64,000 bases of DNA, taken from the NCBI GenBank assembly GCA_003427395.1, contig BFEA01000557.1, forward strand, positions 520,623 through 584,622. The letters run 5' to 3'. The notes under the pieces were generated by a model. The model searched no databases. It was given only the letters and a program-made list of their open reading frames with translations, and was not told the origin of the DNA. The position numbers and the translations under genes are program-made. This DNA comes from Chara braunii (lineage: Eukaryota; Streptophyta; Charophyceae; Charales; Characeae). This document shows positions 22,129 to 33,659 of this stretch, piece after piece; the stretch's first letter is position 1; each line of letters begins with the position of its first letter.

Positions 22129-23509
22129 AAAAAAAAGAAAAAAAAAGTGACTATGCCAAGCTGTTTCGTCGGACTTGCACCGACTCATCAGGGGGCTGTG
22201 CCGCGACGGCCCATCTGAGGATGGGCAAAGGTGAATGAATATGCCGCTTAGAGCGGCCACCTGCAGGGCAGTTACGATGGACCTCCTGTACATATTTCAG
22301 GTGAGTTATTTCTTTTTGTTTTTACTTTTTTTTTTTTTTTTTTTTAAACAACGTGGTTGTAACAACTGCGCCTGTTCGTGAGTGAAAGCAGGCAACAGTT
22401 GTCAAACAACCGCCCGAACCTGGCACTGTTTGTGCCCAGGTGCACGGGCGCATTTTTGGAGATAAAGTTAGTAGAAAAGAAAAGAGAAGAATAAAAAAAG
22501 GAGAAAGGAAGAAGAGAAGAAGTGAGTAACGGCCATGTACGTGGCCGCGGGGGTAAAGCAGATACAGGGGTAGAAAGGAGAAGAAGAAAGGAAGAAAAGG
22601 AGGGAAAGGGGAAACAACCGCGAATATGGTCGAGACCGTGAAATAGGTGCAGCCCCAATAAGGTTTTAGGGGATGATGGGACTGCGTTTGTTTATTGAAC
22701 ATACAATCATGAAATGGCTGAGTACAAGCATTTCTAGAAGCACCTGGCCTGGGAAAATGGTCAGGTGCTCCCAGGAACTGATGACCCTGGTTCCCCTAGG
22801 GGAAAACCAAGGCAAAGAGCTCCTGGTCATTGATTTAGATCAACGGTCAGAAGCACTGACAAAATTTTGCCTGGTTGTGGGCAAGGCAACTGCCCACAAG
22901 GCCTCGGCTACCCGACAGCCTCACACTTATGGCAATGTCGTTGGGGCATCCTACTTGAAGTAGATGCTGGCTGGCTGGCTGCTGGTGTAGTGAGGCGAAG
23001 TGTTGGAGGTCTGCAGGAATACTAAGAGGACGAGAGAGGCGGTCATACTAGTTAAAGGCTGGGAGCTTCTGGCCTCATCTTTCTGCTTGTGTTGCAGGCT
23101 TGTGGAGAGTTGTAGCTGTGGGGGCTGCGGCAGGCTTGGACCATGAGGTGAGAAGCCTGCGACAGAGAGGTGTTGTCGGACGGTCTGCGCAGCGGCAAGT
23201 GATTTTGAGCGGAAAGGCTGCGCCGTTGTGTTTTTTGAAAGGGGTGTTGTCGAAAAAATTTTGTGGTGCGGCATGATTTTTTTTTACGGCGCCGATTTTT
23301 TTTGTGGCACGGTGCTTGATGGTCTGGCTGCTAGGGTGTGAGCTTACGGCATTGAGTTTGGAGGTGTTTTGTGTCTGGACAAGCGCCGCGCTCTAAGTTT
23401 TTTTTTGGGAGATCATCTGGTAGTGTGGGAACGGCCCGAGAATCATCTAGGATCATTTTGGGACTAGGTGAAACTGAGTTTTGTGATCGGGACGACGAGT
23501 TGGTGTGGC

Positions 23510-23868
23510 TATTATAACAACAATTTCGTCAAAATGGACATATTTTATTTTTTTAACGAAACTGAAAACAAAAAAATTGGTCCGATTTAGGTCGATATTT
23601 TCAGCTCCTAAGGGTACGGCGTTCTGAAAACGCCCTACCCTCTGGATGCAAACTAAGTCCAGATGCATCCAGGGGGTTACGACGTTTTCAGAACACCGTA
23701 CCCCCTGGACTTCAGCCACGTCCAGATACATCCAAAGGGTCCAGCGTTTTAAGGACGCCGGACCCTCAAGAGCTTGAAATTTTCATCTAAATCGCTCTAA
23801 TTTATGAGGTTTCAATTTCGTTCAAAAAATAAAATATGTCCGTTTTGACGAAATTGCTGTCTTATAAA
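23510..23868. mobile_element. Foldback (TIR) element
   Basis: The left arm, CAATTTCGTCAAAATGGACA and on to AACGAAACTGAAA, is mirrored at 23,805-23,856 by TTTCAATTTCGTTC and TCCGTTTTGACGAAATTG. The interior has three imperfect copies of a block around GTTCTGAAAACGCC and TCCAGATGCATCCA. It is non-coding. ATTATAA near the left edge and CTTATAA at the right may mark the insertion site. Confidence 0.65.
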
Positions 23869-24480
23869 CAAATATGGTTGGAGGCGACGTGGACTTGCGG
23901 TTGGTTGGGAGTATCCTTGGTAGTTAAGGTGCAACTGAGACTGCATTGGGACTGTATGGGACATTGGGACCAAGTGGAAACTCACTTGTGGGAACACCCT
24001 CCTGGAGGGCTATTTCGTTTGAGTTTTGTTGAAATCAACCTCTGCTCATCCGGGTACTTGGAGGAGAGGCCAACCGTCGTTCATTGGAACGGGCGTACGT
24101 TGTGGTGTTGTGGGTTGCATATTGTCAACTTCAACGGAGGTTATCCTTTATTCTGATTGAAATATTACTCGGTTTTGTTGAGTGAGTCGGATTAAACTTC
24201 ACTCAAGGTCAATCAGTTGATTGACTCAAATTTCCCTTCTTTTTGAAAAGGAGATTGATTATGAATGTTGGAGAAAAGGGAAAATGATTATCTTTTTTTT
24301 ACTTCTCACATGCTTGCATATAAAAAAAGATTCGTTGTCTTGAAAAAACTTTGGTTCTCTGTGTACTGTAAAACGAATTCGATTGAAATGAAGCAGATAA
24401 GGTTAGATAGACTTAGCCTTTTTCCAAGAATTGTTTTTTCTAAATCCTGAATGACCTTATCTACCTATACATGTCTAAAT
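23869..24480. other. Spacer, no gene seen
   Basis: Open stretches exist but show no domain or codon pattern that I can support. Confidence 0.3.
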
Positions 24481-24673
24481 GATTCTCATTTCTATCTCCT
24501 CTAAATACCCTTGTCTAAGTTATTTTGAACTTCCAAAGACAAGGACAGTCAAAACTTATCTGCGGTGGATGCATTCTTTCTCTCTAATAAGCATCCAAGG
24601 CGGGGGGTCATATGCTTTTGGAGTCGGCCCTGTTATCGACTTGGAGTGGATCCGATTCTCCGGGGGTGGTACC
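24481..24673. repeat. Dispersed 193-bp repeat, copy 1
   Basis: Begins GATTCTCATTTCTATCTCCT and ends GGGGTGGTACC. Closely matches 58213-58405, where it lies directly before an LTR start. Confidence 0.8.
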
Positions 24674-25005
24674 AACGATGTTTTCCTTAAAAGTGAAATT
24701 GTTTTTATGTTCACTTTTTTTTTAAGTACAAAATACAACACAAAAATGAAAAAAAAATAAAAATTGCAACAAAAACAGGTATAATATAATATATGCCAAG
24801 GCGATGACACAACATAGTTCACATTTTTTTTACTTGAAGTCAAAGATAAAATAAGGAAGAAAATCACTCTAGGTGTTGTGCAACATTAATCGCAACAATC
24901 AATGTTTTATAATTTTAAAATTTTAGGCATTTGGAAGACAAAATTATTGCCAAACTATATTATTATTCATGATTTTTTTTCTTTCTTTTTGAAGGCCTGC
25001 AGTCC

Positions 25006-25200
25006 CTACTAGGGAGGGTGGTAAGAGCAACCTCCCCTAGTAGGTTTTATTGGCCGCTCCGTCTATCGGTAGGGAGCAAACACCTTCTGGAAAACAGGTC
25101 AGCGTGCCTTTTACACAAATAGTAGATTCAAGCAAAGTCCAAGTCCACCCGCATTGATTGCCCAGGAAGCCATGGGGATTAACTGAATGGATTGCTGCCT
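25006..25200. repeat. SINE-like repeat, copy 1
   Basis: Shares GGTGGTAAGAGCAACC, then a CTCCRYCTATYGGT-type block and a CTGGAAAACAGGTC-type block with copies at 27190, 27690 and 27950. The first block could be an A box and the GGTC(C)ANCGTCCC segment a weak B box, so a tRNA-derived SINE is possible but unproven. Confidence 0.45.
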
Positions 25201-26284
25201 ACTGGAAGTTGTTCCTTTTATACTAGCGCGTTGCAGGTCGTCATCCGCCTTCCAAGAGGGCACAGGAGGCCGGAGGTGCTCTACTTCCTACAATTGGAAA
25301 TGTATTAGAAACTTACTAAGAGAATAGGCTAAACTAGGAAGTGACCTCATGAGGTGATCATCAGACAAGCAAGGATGCAGGTGTTTGGAGAATGAGGTGA
25401 TCATCAGGCAAGCTTGGGGAAAAATTCAGTCATTCATTTCATCAGTACCTTAGCTGAGGTAAGTGAGTGCGGTGGGAAGGGATCCGGAAAATCTGATCGA
25501 CGATATAGTGGGAAGGAGGACTCTATAGATGTCCACTTATTGTTGTTGTCTATCTTTCTTACCTCCCCCCCACTCTATCATGGCCACTCATCCCCCTCTA
25601 GCCCCTCCTAACAATTTTTCACTGAAGGAAGAGATCACCCGCCCGATGTCCTTGTTCATCCGAAAAAGGTCTAATTGGGTCCTTAGCACCTGTCGTTTTC
25701 TCATAATTTCCACCTGTACTTGATGTTGAGTCTGCTCTGATACTTCAGACCCTTTGGTCCGCACCACTTCCATGACCAAGAAGCAGCGCTGCCACCAAAG
25801 CCCGAAAACACCACACTTTGGCCTAACTTGAACATATTTTCGTCAAAATAAGGTTTCCCTTGGGCCTTTGGCCAGTACCCAGTCAAGATGGCCCTCCACG
25901 TCTAAGGCCATGGCAGGTCAGGGACCATCCTCCTCCATATCCTGTCCCACCAGCACCATGCCAGCTGTGCCGTGGGGCATTGCATATTAATGTGCTCTAT
26001 AGTTTGTGGCCTTTTCTGTGAATAGAAGGCCTACAGGCATCGCGGGCACCAAGGGAAGGTCAGACCTTTCTGTTCCAAGTTCACGTGATCGATCAACCAG
26101 AATTTGTTTGGATGATGAAACCACGTAAAGAAGTTTTCTCAAAGCCAAACTCAGATTTTAAACGCACCGCACTCTTTTGTCTCCTCCACGAACAGAAATG
26201 GCTAGTAGAGCGGTACGCAATGGTTCTACTATGAAGTTCAGCATACTACTGCATCGTACAACCACATTCAGATGACTTCGCTAA
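25201..26284. other. Spacer beyond the Ulp1 domain
   Basis: This is the 3' flank of the minus-strand Ulp1 remnant. No further exon or repeat was recognised. Confidence 0.3.
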
Positions 26285-27199
26285 CTACTTCTTCACACCT
26301 ATTGATAAAATATCATGTGCCATTCTAACTCTTATAGCCGGAATGTCAATTTGTGAGAAGGAAAAAGGTGGACGGTGACCTTGAGCCAACAACGAAGCGA
26401 AAGCTAATGTGAACACTCCGCAACTTGTGCTATTACTTTGTTCAGGTACTCCATCTGGGCTAGGATCACAATCAAACGCAAACTCTTCTCTACGACTCTC
26501 ATTTTGAAGACGCTTGAACTCATATCCGAAAAACAATGAAAGTTTTTCAAAGATATTATCGTACATTTTCTGCTCCATTCTACTACCTATAGGTAATGAA
26601 TCGAAAATTTCAAGTTTGCAGCACCGAACATCCATACATGCGAACACCCAATGCTGCATCTTTATGTTCACAGGAAAAAGGACAAAGTTGTAATCAAGAA
26701 CACAAGTATCCTTAACCCATCTCACAAGATGAGTATGGCAATACTCATCATCAGAAAGACTCGTTAATTTCGTGTAAAAGAATAAGCTCAAAATAAACAC
26801 CCTCGGATTTTTCTCATGGCAATCGCCAGATGCTTCCCTGAACTTCTCAACCTCCACTTTGTGCATATTGTCCAGTTAGAGCGCCGTGGCATAAAAATTG
26901 ACGATTTCATCGTTCAACCATTGACCATCCGTTACCAATAGATTGAGATCCTTTCTTGTTACTCTCCAATGCCACCGATGGTTGATCTCCGCTAGAATCT
27001 CACCATCTTCTGCGCTACCTATCATAGCTGCAACCTCTTGTGCTTCCTCGTCTGACAATTTCTCTGTAGGCAATGGGATCATGTAACGTGCAGTACTCAT
27101 ACCGCTCTCCTGCAAGGCATCACTTGCTGCACAAAATTCAGAAGCACAACGCCTTGTGTCAATTATGACGAAGGGACATTTTTTTTCTAGGGAAACCAA
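26285..27199 (-). pseudogene. Ulp1-like cysteine protease (C48) domain, one in-frame stop
   Basis: The domain would cleave SUMO or a related modifier. Reading on the minus strand, TDGQWLNDEIVNFY at about 26,890-26,930 is the entry motif of Ulp1/SENP proteases. The catalytic His is in QHWVFACMD, the Asp in LEIFDSLP, and the catalytic Cys in SNSTSCGVFTLAF with the expected Gln a few residues before it. All four catalytic positions are retained. A TAA at 26876-26878 interrupts the frame just after NFYATAL, and reading continues in the same frame for another 193 codons. The segment 27,130-27,199 may be partly intron: TTTGTGCAG near 27,134 could be an acceptor. Ulp1 domains are common passengers in plant and algal DNA transposons, which fits the setting. 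It is probably the 3' part of the gene whose other pieces lie at 28105-30280 and 36610-39592. Confidence 0.8.
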
Positions 27200-28070
27200 T
27201 GGACTGGTGGTAAGAGCAACCCCTCCCAGTAGTCCCCTGTTGAAGGCTCTATCTGTTAGTTAGAAGTTGCACCTTCTCGAAACCAAGTCCAACGTCCCTT
27301 AGTATAAAGTTAAGGTTTGAGTACATGAGGAAATTGGAGAAAATAAAAGTGTTGCAGCATTGATTGCCTTGCCTCTTGGGCAAAGAATTTACTACCAGCA
27401 CGTTGAGGTCGCTACCTTTCAACCTAGTCTAAGGCTGCCTAATTTAGCACAACCATCCCAGTAGCCAACCAGATGTATTCAGGGTAGGGGTCCCATAGGG
27501 AACCAACCTACTCCTAATCGCTTTCATAAACGAGAGTTTAATACCTGCCATATTTCCAAGGCACGTACCCTAAAAAAAAAAAAAAAAAAAAAAAAAACCT
27601 TCAAGGCCAAGTGGCGGCAAACCATCAGTTGAAGCACAATCTTGTGTCAATTACGATAAACGGATTTTTTTTCTTTACTACACGGGGAACCACTAGAATG
27701 GGTGGTAAGAGCAGCCCGTCCCAATGGTCCCCTGTTGAAGGCTCCACCTATTGGTGAGGAGCTTCACCTGCAGGATACCAAGTACTCTGCCCCTTAGAAC
27801 AAACTTAAGGTATGAGCACATGTAGAAAGTGGAGAAGATGAAAGTGTTGCAGGTTGCATTGAGGATTTCCTTCCATAAGAGAATCACCGCAGGTACATGC
27901 CATATTTTCAAGGCGTGTATTTTTTTTTTTCTTCTAAATCAAGGTTTCATGCCCACACCTAAAGGGGTTATACGTAAAGGCTCTATCTAATGATGGGGAA
28001 AAACCCCTGCTGGAAAACGGGTCCATCGTCCCTATTACATCCCATATAAGCATCAACAATTCTTGGATTT
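27190..28070. repeat. SINE-like repeats, three copies, inside the gene
   Basis: Copies start near 27,190, 27,690 and 27,950 and share the GGTGGTAAGAGCA block, CCCCTGTTGAAGGCTC, an exchangeable CTATTGGTGAGGAGC-type stretch and AAGTGTTGCAG. They fill the interval between the exon-like block ending at 28105 and the Ulp1 exon, so they probably occupy an intron. An A run is at 27,572-27,597. Confidence 0.5.
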
Positions 28071-28104
28071 CGTCTATAATTCCTCTAATTACCCGAATTT
28101 GTAC

Positions 28105-30280
28105 CTAAAATATTTTCTCTGTTTCATCCCCCAAGACACATTCTATACAAGCTTCTCGATGCTTAACATCACCATCTTTCAACTTCATACCCGCTGCTTT
28201 CAACATCTGAAGTGCCCTTTTCTTCACACGAGGAACCGTGAAGGGTACAAATAATTTTTCCCCAATCCTTATCTTAGTCACCGAAGATGTAGAAAACACT
28301 TGCTTCTTGATTGTAACAAACCTGCATTGTGTCGTATTGTGTGGACGTACCCGCTTATTGTAATCACCGCCTATGAAGGAAGTCATTGTCAAAATCACAA
28401 CATGCACAAAAACATAATCACAATAATAATTTTAAGAGATGGTTAAAAAAAAAAAAGAAAACTATGTCAATGACATGAACATTGCAAGATTAGCTACTAT
28501 CCTTCATGGGCGTCAATAACACCCTTCATTAGAGGTTATGAAAAATCAATAGAAAAAATAGTCTCAAGGTGGTGAAGTTTTCATGTTCCAAGCTTACCGA
28601 CACCAGTGGTGTTATTTTGTGTTGCCTTCGCATGTCCCTTCCCTTGCAATGCCAAATGTCCAGCGTCTTCTTCCTTGGAATGGTGACGTTCAACAGAACT
28701 AAGCTTTGAATCGTAAGTTTCGTGATCACGTTTGACTGAGGTCAATGGTGCATGTGGAGCCGGTAAAGCAAAAACACACTCTTGATCCGAAGGAAAGGTT
28801 TCAACATCTTGTTTGTTGGTGACATTCCTTGCACCAGACGGTGAAGTTCCTTGTAACACAATATCACATTGCGAATTGTCGACTTCTCCTCCAAGAGTGT
28901 TCACGTCTGTCTCGCCATTTGCTTGTTGTACCTTCTCTTCATCTTCCACCTCATTGGTGTCATTCCCCGTCCCTCTTTCCTGCCCACCCCTTCCATTTCC
29001 ATCATCCTCTCTCTTCCCATTTTTTCCTCCCTCCTCATCTACCTCATTACTATCAACCTCTTTGTTAATGCTTGTAGGTGGAGTAAATTGAATTGGAGCC
29101 ACTTGTGGACGAAACATTTGTGAGACGTTTTGGAAAAGGAGTGGATCAACATTAGGAAGCAATTGTCCTAACGCATTTGCTAATGCTTCTGCAGACAAGT
29201 TGTGGGATGCAGCGGATGCAGGTGGAAGAAAACCAGCAGTTGGCGGTGTTGTTCCTGTACACTTTACAGGGGCAACAAACTCCAAGCCACCTTGGAAATT
29301 GCACTGTGATGAGTCCACCATTGAAGCTTGATTGAAAAGTAGCGTCGATGTTTCATTTGTTGACAAGATACCATCTTGAGGAGCGGTTCGTTGTGTTGTA
29401 GCTACAAAAGTTGACGTTGAGTCGTGCCAACGTTACAACTCACCAACCAAAGCAGCTCCCAATGTATCGCTGTCACTTTCCTCGTCAGAATCATCTTGGC
29501 AGAGACGTTGCCCCTCATCGAAGCATGTAGCATATGCACTCATATCGAATTGGCCGACATTGTCATTGAAGTACATTTGCTCCAAGCGGTCGATAAATAC
29601 CACCTCTGCCTGGGACGTGCCTTGTGGTAACCTCTTAACCAACTCTCAACTTTTCTTCTTCGCCTTGCATATGCTGCATCACCACGGTCTCGAGGCCGAA
29701 ATCCAAAAAGAAGATGCCAGAGGGAGTCTCTTTTGTTGCCAAGTTTGTGAACCATATCCCTATCTTCATCATGTCTTGGACGAGGCTTGACGAACGCAGC
29801 TTGATAAGTGCGATCACCAACATTCCTCATTGTGTATTGGATAAGGAATTCAAATTTCATGTTATCTTCCTCCAAGACAACAACATGTCGCTTACTCTTT
29901 AATAGCTCCCACACAGTAGCAGCAAGACTCTTTCCTAAGAAAAACACTGCCTGATCCTCGGGACAAAAATGATCCAACATCTCCACGATTTTGTTGGGTT
30001 CCCTTTCCATCCCCTCATACACATTTTTCTCCTTTGGCTCCATCCCTGCCATTTTCCACTTCGTCATTGCAAACGGCTTCTCCTCAAACTTCTCGCTGAA
30101 TGCTCTCTCTTTGCCTTGTCTCATCCGTCGAGGTAGCTCAAATGAAGTGGATGATGAAGCCCCTCCCTTCACCAAATCATTGGAAAGTGTTGTATCAAGT
30201 TCATGGACGCTGATCGTGTTCCGATGATAGTCACCATCGTTGGAGTACATGATCACGAAATTTTGTCAAACTCTCCAAGC
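28105..30280 (-). pseudogene. Middle part of the ParB/methylase/Ulp1 gene
   Basis: Three exon-like blocks read on the minus strand. Block 1 (30280-29444): about residues 75-140 contain EMLDHFCPEDQAVFFLGKSL, then WELLKSKRHVVVLEED, which resembles the SAM-binding strand-loop region of N4/N6-type DNA methylases, although the usual glycine-rich motif is changed and no DPPY-type motif is seen. A TGA at 30266-30268 and a frameshift near 29,635 break it. Block 2 (about 29374-28598) is an acidic, Glu/Asp/Asn-rich linker without a domain. Block 3 (28370-28105) is a basic ~88-residue segment of unknown function. GT..AG introns are plausible at 29443-29375 or 29402 and at 28597-28371 (donor GTAAGC, acceptor CTTCATAG). 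The methylase assignment is tentative. Confidence 0.55.
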
Positions 30281-30316
30281 AAGGATGACACGCATAAATC
30301 GAGAAATGGTCCAAAT

Positions 30317-30318
<2 letters not shown>
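30279..30318 (+). ncRNA. U6 snRNA 3' part, broken (pseudogene piece)
   Basis: GCAAGGATGACACGCATAAA, then TCGAGAAATGGTCCAAATT, matches nt ~62-100 of plant U6 with no difference that I can see. The 5' part is absent. ATT and a 36-A tail follow (30321-30356) instead of a T-run terminator, so the parent looks like a retro-copy. Its missing 5' part appears to be the fragment at 39591-39651. Confidence 0.88.

Positions 30319-30357
<39 letters not shown>
30319..30357 (+). repeat. Poly-A tract after U6 piece
   Basis: An uninterrupted A run of about 36 bases stands where a U6 gene would have T residues, suggesting an oligo-A tail of a retroposed U6. Confidence 0.75.
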
Positions 30358-30359
<2 letters not shown>

Positions 30360-30645
30360 CTTTCTTTAGAAAATAGCGAGCCGTAAAAAAACACGATCCC
30401 TCTCTCCTCCTTTTCTCTCACTACCATACTTCGGCCTTCCTTGAAGAAAGATCGCCTGCTTCGTCCTCCATATCTTTAGTCGGTTGTGACCCCTTTGTCC
30501 TTTTTTTCTCTCTCTACCATACTCCGGCCTTCCTCCCGTGAAGAAAGCGCGCCACCTTCGTTTCTTCATCTCTTGAGTCATTGCGTGAGTGGGGGTAGTG
30601 CTGTGAGCGTTGTTTGCTTTATGTCAGTTCCAGCAAGGTTCAGCC

Positions 30646-30896
30646 ATGGTGCTTTCCAACGATATCCATCCGCTACATCCGCCAGCGGAGTCGGAAAAGA
30701 AGAAGCACAAGCTGAAGAGCCCTGGCAGTTTTCTCATGGAGAACAAATGTCAGGGCTGCTTGTGCGGGAGCTGCTCTGTCTTCAGTCACTCTCGGACTGT
30801 TGTGCTCTGAGGAGCTCCCCTGCTGTTCTTTGCCAGCCTTCTGCAGGGAGGGCTCCATTGACGGAGGGATGCTCGTTCCGTAGAAAGGGGGACTAG
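30646..30896 (+). pseudogene. RPS27: 40S ribosomal protein eS27 retro-pseudogene
   Basis: The parent protein is a small zinc-finger component of the 40S subunit. Translation from ATG at 30646 gives [20 protein letters not shown], then [18 protein letters not shown] and [10 protein letters not shown], close to the plant eS27 N-terminal half. A stop follows at 30808-30810. In another frame the homology resumes with [18 protein letters not shown] and RRKGD to the TAG at 30894. Compared with the family there is a four-residue deletion after HKLK, one frameshift, and loss of the second zinc-binding cysteine pair; the first pair (CQGC) remains. No intron is present, so it looks like a processed copy, although no A tail or target duplication was found. 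Confidence 0.88.
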
Positions 30897-31249
30897 AGTA
30901 GGAGGAGATGTTTGCGGACGATTAAAGATGGGGCCACTGCTGGAAGTTGATTAATGGGAGGAGGGGGGGGGACTAGGTGTTGTGGGTGGGAGGGCTCACC
31001 AAGTTGCTGGTGGATAATACTCCAGGGGCCTAAGGGGTGATACGTCTTATGGTGTTTTCGTGCTTTCGCGGCCTGATTAATCCAGTGAAGTTTACGTGTT
31101 TTGGTGAATACAGATAGAATTCAAATTGAATCGGAAGACAATCGTATTGCCCCCGATAGAGGTTGCCTAGTTGTACACTTGCGTGCTTCATACGGAAGTT
31201 ATTCCGCTGTGCTATGTAACAAAGAAGAGAGTCTCAGAGCAAAAGACAG

Positions 31250-31258
<9 letters not shown>

Positions 31259-31331
<73 letters not shown>
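31259..31331. repeat. GA microsatellite
   Basis: A (GA)n run is followed by two copies of GTTTTTATGTGYTCGCCATA separated by another short GA run (31,332-31,389). Confidence 0.9.
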
Positions 31332-31337
<6 letters not shown>

Positions 31338-31424
31338 TGTGTTCGCCATAACACAGAGAGAGAGAGAGAGTTTTTATGTGCTCGCCATAAAAAAGTCGCA
31401 GGTTTTGCGCTCTCTGCTCGTCAC

Positions 31425-31941
31425 GATGGGGGCCGTCGTCGAGTTCATCGCTTTGGCAGGGACTATTAGCATACAAACGCTTGCACTTGCATCATATATC
31501 CCGCCAATATACGCTAATCCTCCTCTTCCTCCTCCGCCTACTCCTACTCCCGCTTTCTTGGAGTTGCTCTCCTGTGGTCAAGGGCTTGGAGATTAGTCCA
31601 TGTTCTACAATGCCTTGGTGGCTTCGCAAATCAACCTCACACTCATCAGCATTGTCGGTGGCGGGAAGGTGACGGTTTTCGAGCCAAACAATGGCCCTGT
31701 TGCCATGCTCACCGAGAAATTGAACCTCTGCTTGGAAACACAATGCAGCAAGATAGAAGTGCTGACTCAGATCCTGCTCTTCCATCTTGTAGTTGGCGGT
31801 AACTACACTGCACCGGAGTTGAAGAACCTTAGCAGACTGACCGCTGCCTCCGGAATGCCCAGTGATTTGGTGACTCTCGGCGACGGGACAATCATGGTGG
31901 AGGGCCCCGCTAAGGTCATCGTGCTAGATGTCATCAGATGA
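31425..31941 (+). pseudogene. Fasciclin-like (FAS1) domain fragment
   Basis: FAS1 proteins are secreted or GPI-anchored cell-adhesion proteins. From ATG at 31425 the frame starts with a hydrophobic, signal-peptide-like stretch of ~23 residues, then a PPLPPPPTPTP linker. A TAG at 31594-31596 interrupts it. In the same frame the FAS1 fold continues: NALVASQINLTLISIVGGG, TVFEPNNGPVAML (first conserved FAS1 motif), EVLTQILLFHLVVGGNYTA (second conserved motif with the characteristic His), then GTIMVEGPAKVIVLDV, ending at TGA 31939. The second motif normally reads LxYHV; here the Tyr is Phe. Length and motif order fit one FAS1 domain with its beginning eroded. It may be a captured gene fragment. 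Confidence 0.75.
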
Positions 31942-32960
31942 TTTATGACATCATCTTTCTGGAGTCTATAATGTTGACAGTCATGATTGAGCGCTATAAC
32001 GTGCCTCCATCGGCTGCCTCCGTCAGCTAGCCTACCGCTACCGTCGACCGGTTTCTTCTAAACGACAGGAAGTCACTGTCCGCTCGGCACCATTGACCGT
32101 ATAGTGCTCACATCAGCACTCATTCCGTGGCCTGGTTGTCGCTCTTCGAGCTCTTTCCTACTAGATGCATCTGATGGCAATCACGAGCAGGACGGGGATG
32201 AATGTGGCTGCAATTACGAGCAGAAGTCTGTATGAAAAGACCTACCATTGTGAGCATGGCCTGACTGTGGTGACGCTTAGCTCCCTACTGCTCTAGGCCT
32301 TCCTGATCCTCGTCCTCCCCTCCTTACTGTAATCATCGTGTATTCGCTTGTTGACGTCATCGTTGTTGTTTTTTCTTTCGAGCTTTAGCTGCTGGTTGCT
32401 CCTTTTGTACTTGTCCTTTCTTCTTTTGGCCTTTTTTTTTTTTTTTTTGTCCAGTCTCTTCTCTGACAAGTTCACGGCTGCAGTTCTGCCAACGTCTTTC
32501 TTGTGAGTGAACTGGTCACCTTGTCCTCTTCTTCTTTCTCCTTACTCCCATCCCCTACTCGTCCATTCACCTCTTTGGTAGATTTCTCTTCTACTTCTCT
32601 TTATGCTTTTCTAACCTCTCTCACGTAGGGCGCAAAGATCGTTGCTTGTATGGTTGCTTAGCACAGAGAAAGTCGGTCTCCTGGACTTGTTATGGCAGCC
32701 ATCGACTTCAGATTGCTTAAATTTCGGTGAGGATCAACGTGAATCTGTCGAGGAATTGCCGAAATGGGGTGAATTGGAAAATAGAGAAATGTGAGTCGGT
32801 TTGGGGGAGGGGGAGGGGGAGAGGGAGTGGGAGATTCGTGCATTACAAAAATGGTAGGGGAGGGCGGGTAGGAGGGGCCTTTACGTAACAAGGGATTGAG
32901 AGGGTCATGGGTGGGTAGCTAAGTAGCTTCGATTTCATGGAAATGTCGATGTTCTTCACC
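31942..32960. other. Spacer, no gene seen
   Basis: Mixed-composition DNA with a T run near 32,431. No coding or RNA feature is supported. Confidence 0.3.
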
Positions 32961-32962
32961 TC

Positions 32963-32964
<2 letters not shown>

Positions 32965-33050
<86 letters not shown>
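32965..33050. repeat. GA microsatellite
   Basis: A (GA)n run with a few interruptions. The Arg/Glu and Ser/Leu frames through it are artefacts. Confidence 0.9.
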
Positions 33051-33053
<3 letters not shown>

Positions 33054-33432
33054 GGTGGGAGGGGGATGTGGAACAAAGAACCATGAACAGCGAGCTGGAA
33101 ACCAGGAAAAGAATAAATGATGGAGAGAGGGGGGGAGACGTGGCAAGATCGGAAAGGAGAGGTGAGAGCAGCAGGTGCATGCGTCGATTCGTTTTCGCTT
33201 TGGAGATTTGTTTGTTTATTGATGAAACTTTGTGGCACTGCGTGTTTTCTTTTTTTTTTGTTGGAGGTGTCCAGCCGCTCTGGCTGTTACCGGGGAAAAG
33301 AAAATATGGTTTCCACCCTCCCCCCCCGGGTTGCTCATAGAAGGATTAAGAATGTGGCAACTTGGGTTCTGATTATCTTTTTTTTTTTTTTTTTTTAGTT
33401 AATCGACGCGACGACCTTGAATCTAGTGTTCC

Positions 33433-33625
33433 CACGTGGCGGAAGGTTCAACTTTGACGTGGAAGATGGTCATCATAGCACCGTTTCCTCCCGATGGTTC
33501 AACTCCCAGGTGGACTCCTAGATGGATGAGACGTGGCAGACGGTTCAACTTCGACGTGGAAGATGGTCATCACAACATCGTTTCCGCCCGACGGTTCAAC
33601 TCCCAGGTGGAAGATGGTCATCGCA
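33433..33625. repeat. Two-copy tandem repeat (~97 bp)
   Basis: ACGTGGC, then GGTTCAACTTYGACGTGGAA and GATGGTCATCAYARCA, then GGTTCAACTCCCAGGTGGA repeats in direct order; a partial third unit follows. Confidence 0.75.
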
Positions 33626-33659
33626 GCACCATTTTGTTCCCCTCGAGGCATCCAAGGAA

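Larger units (their letters stand above)
20469..23411 (+). mobile_element. tRNA/U6-bearing non-autonomous element, copy A
   Basis: Begins TGTGGGGGCAAAAACC and runs parallel to copy B (55264-58211) for ~2.9 kb. Shared landmarks in order: GTTATCCTGGTTTCATAACT, CACGTGTGGCGTCCGAGAG, the tRNA-like and U6-like segments, CATGTGGCGCA with TTTTCAGCC, a GA microsatellite, GAGTAACGGCCATGTACGTG, and an ending near TTTTTTTTTGGGAGA. No recognisable protein is encoded. The class is unknown: the TG start is LTR-like but no PBS, PPT or CA end was found. Confidence 0.65.

Noticed and set aside
21743-22293. Open frames with (RE)n or (SL)n across the GA repeat and N gap
   Set aside because: Repeat and gap artefacts; the same occurs at 56,482-57,047.
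23836-24156. 106-codon Trp-rich frame
   Set aside because: It starts inside a foldback element, has unlikely composition and no domain.
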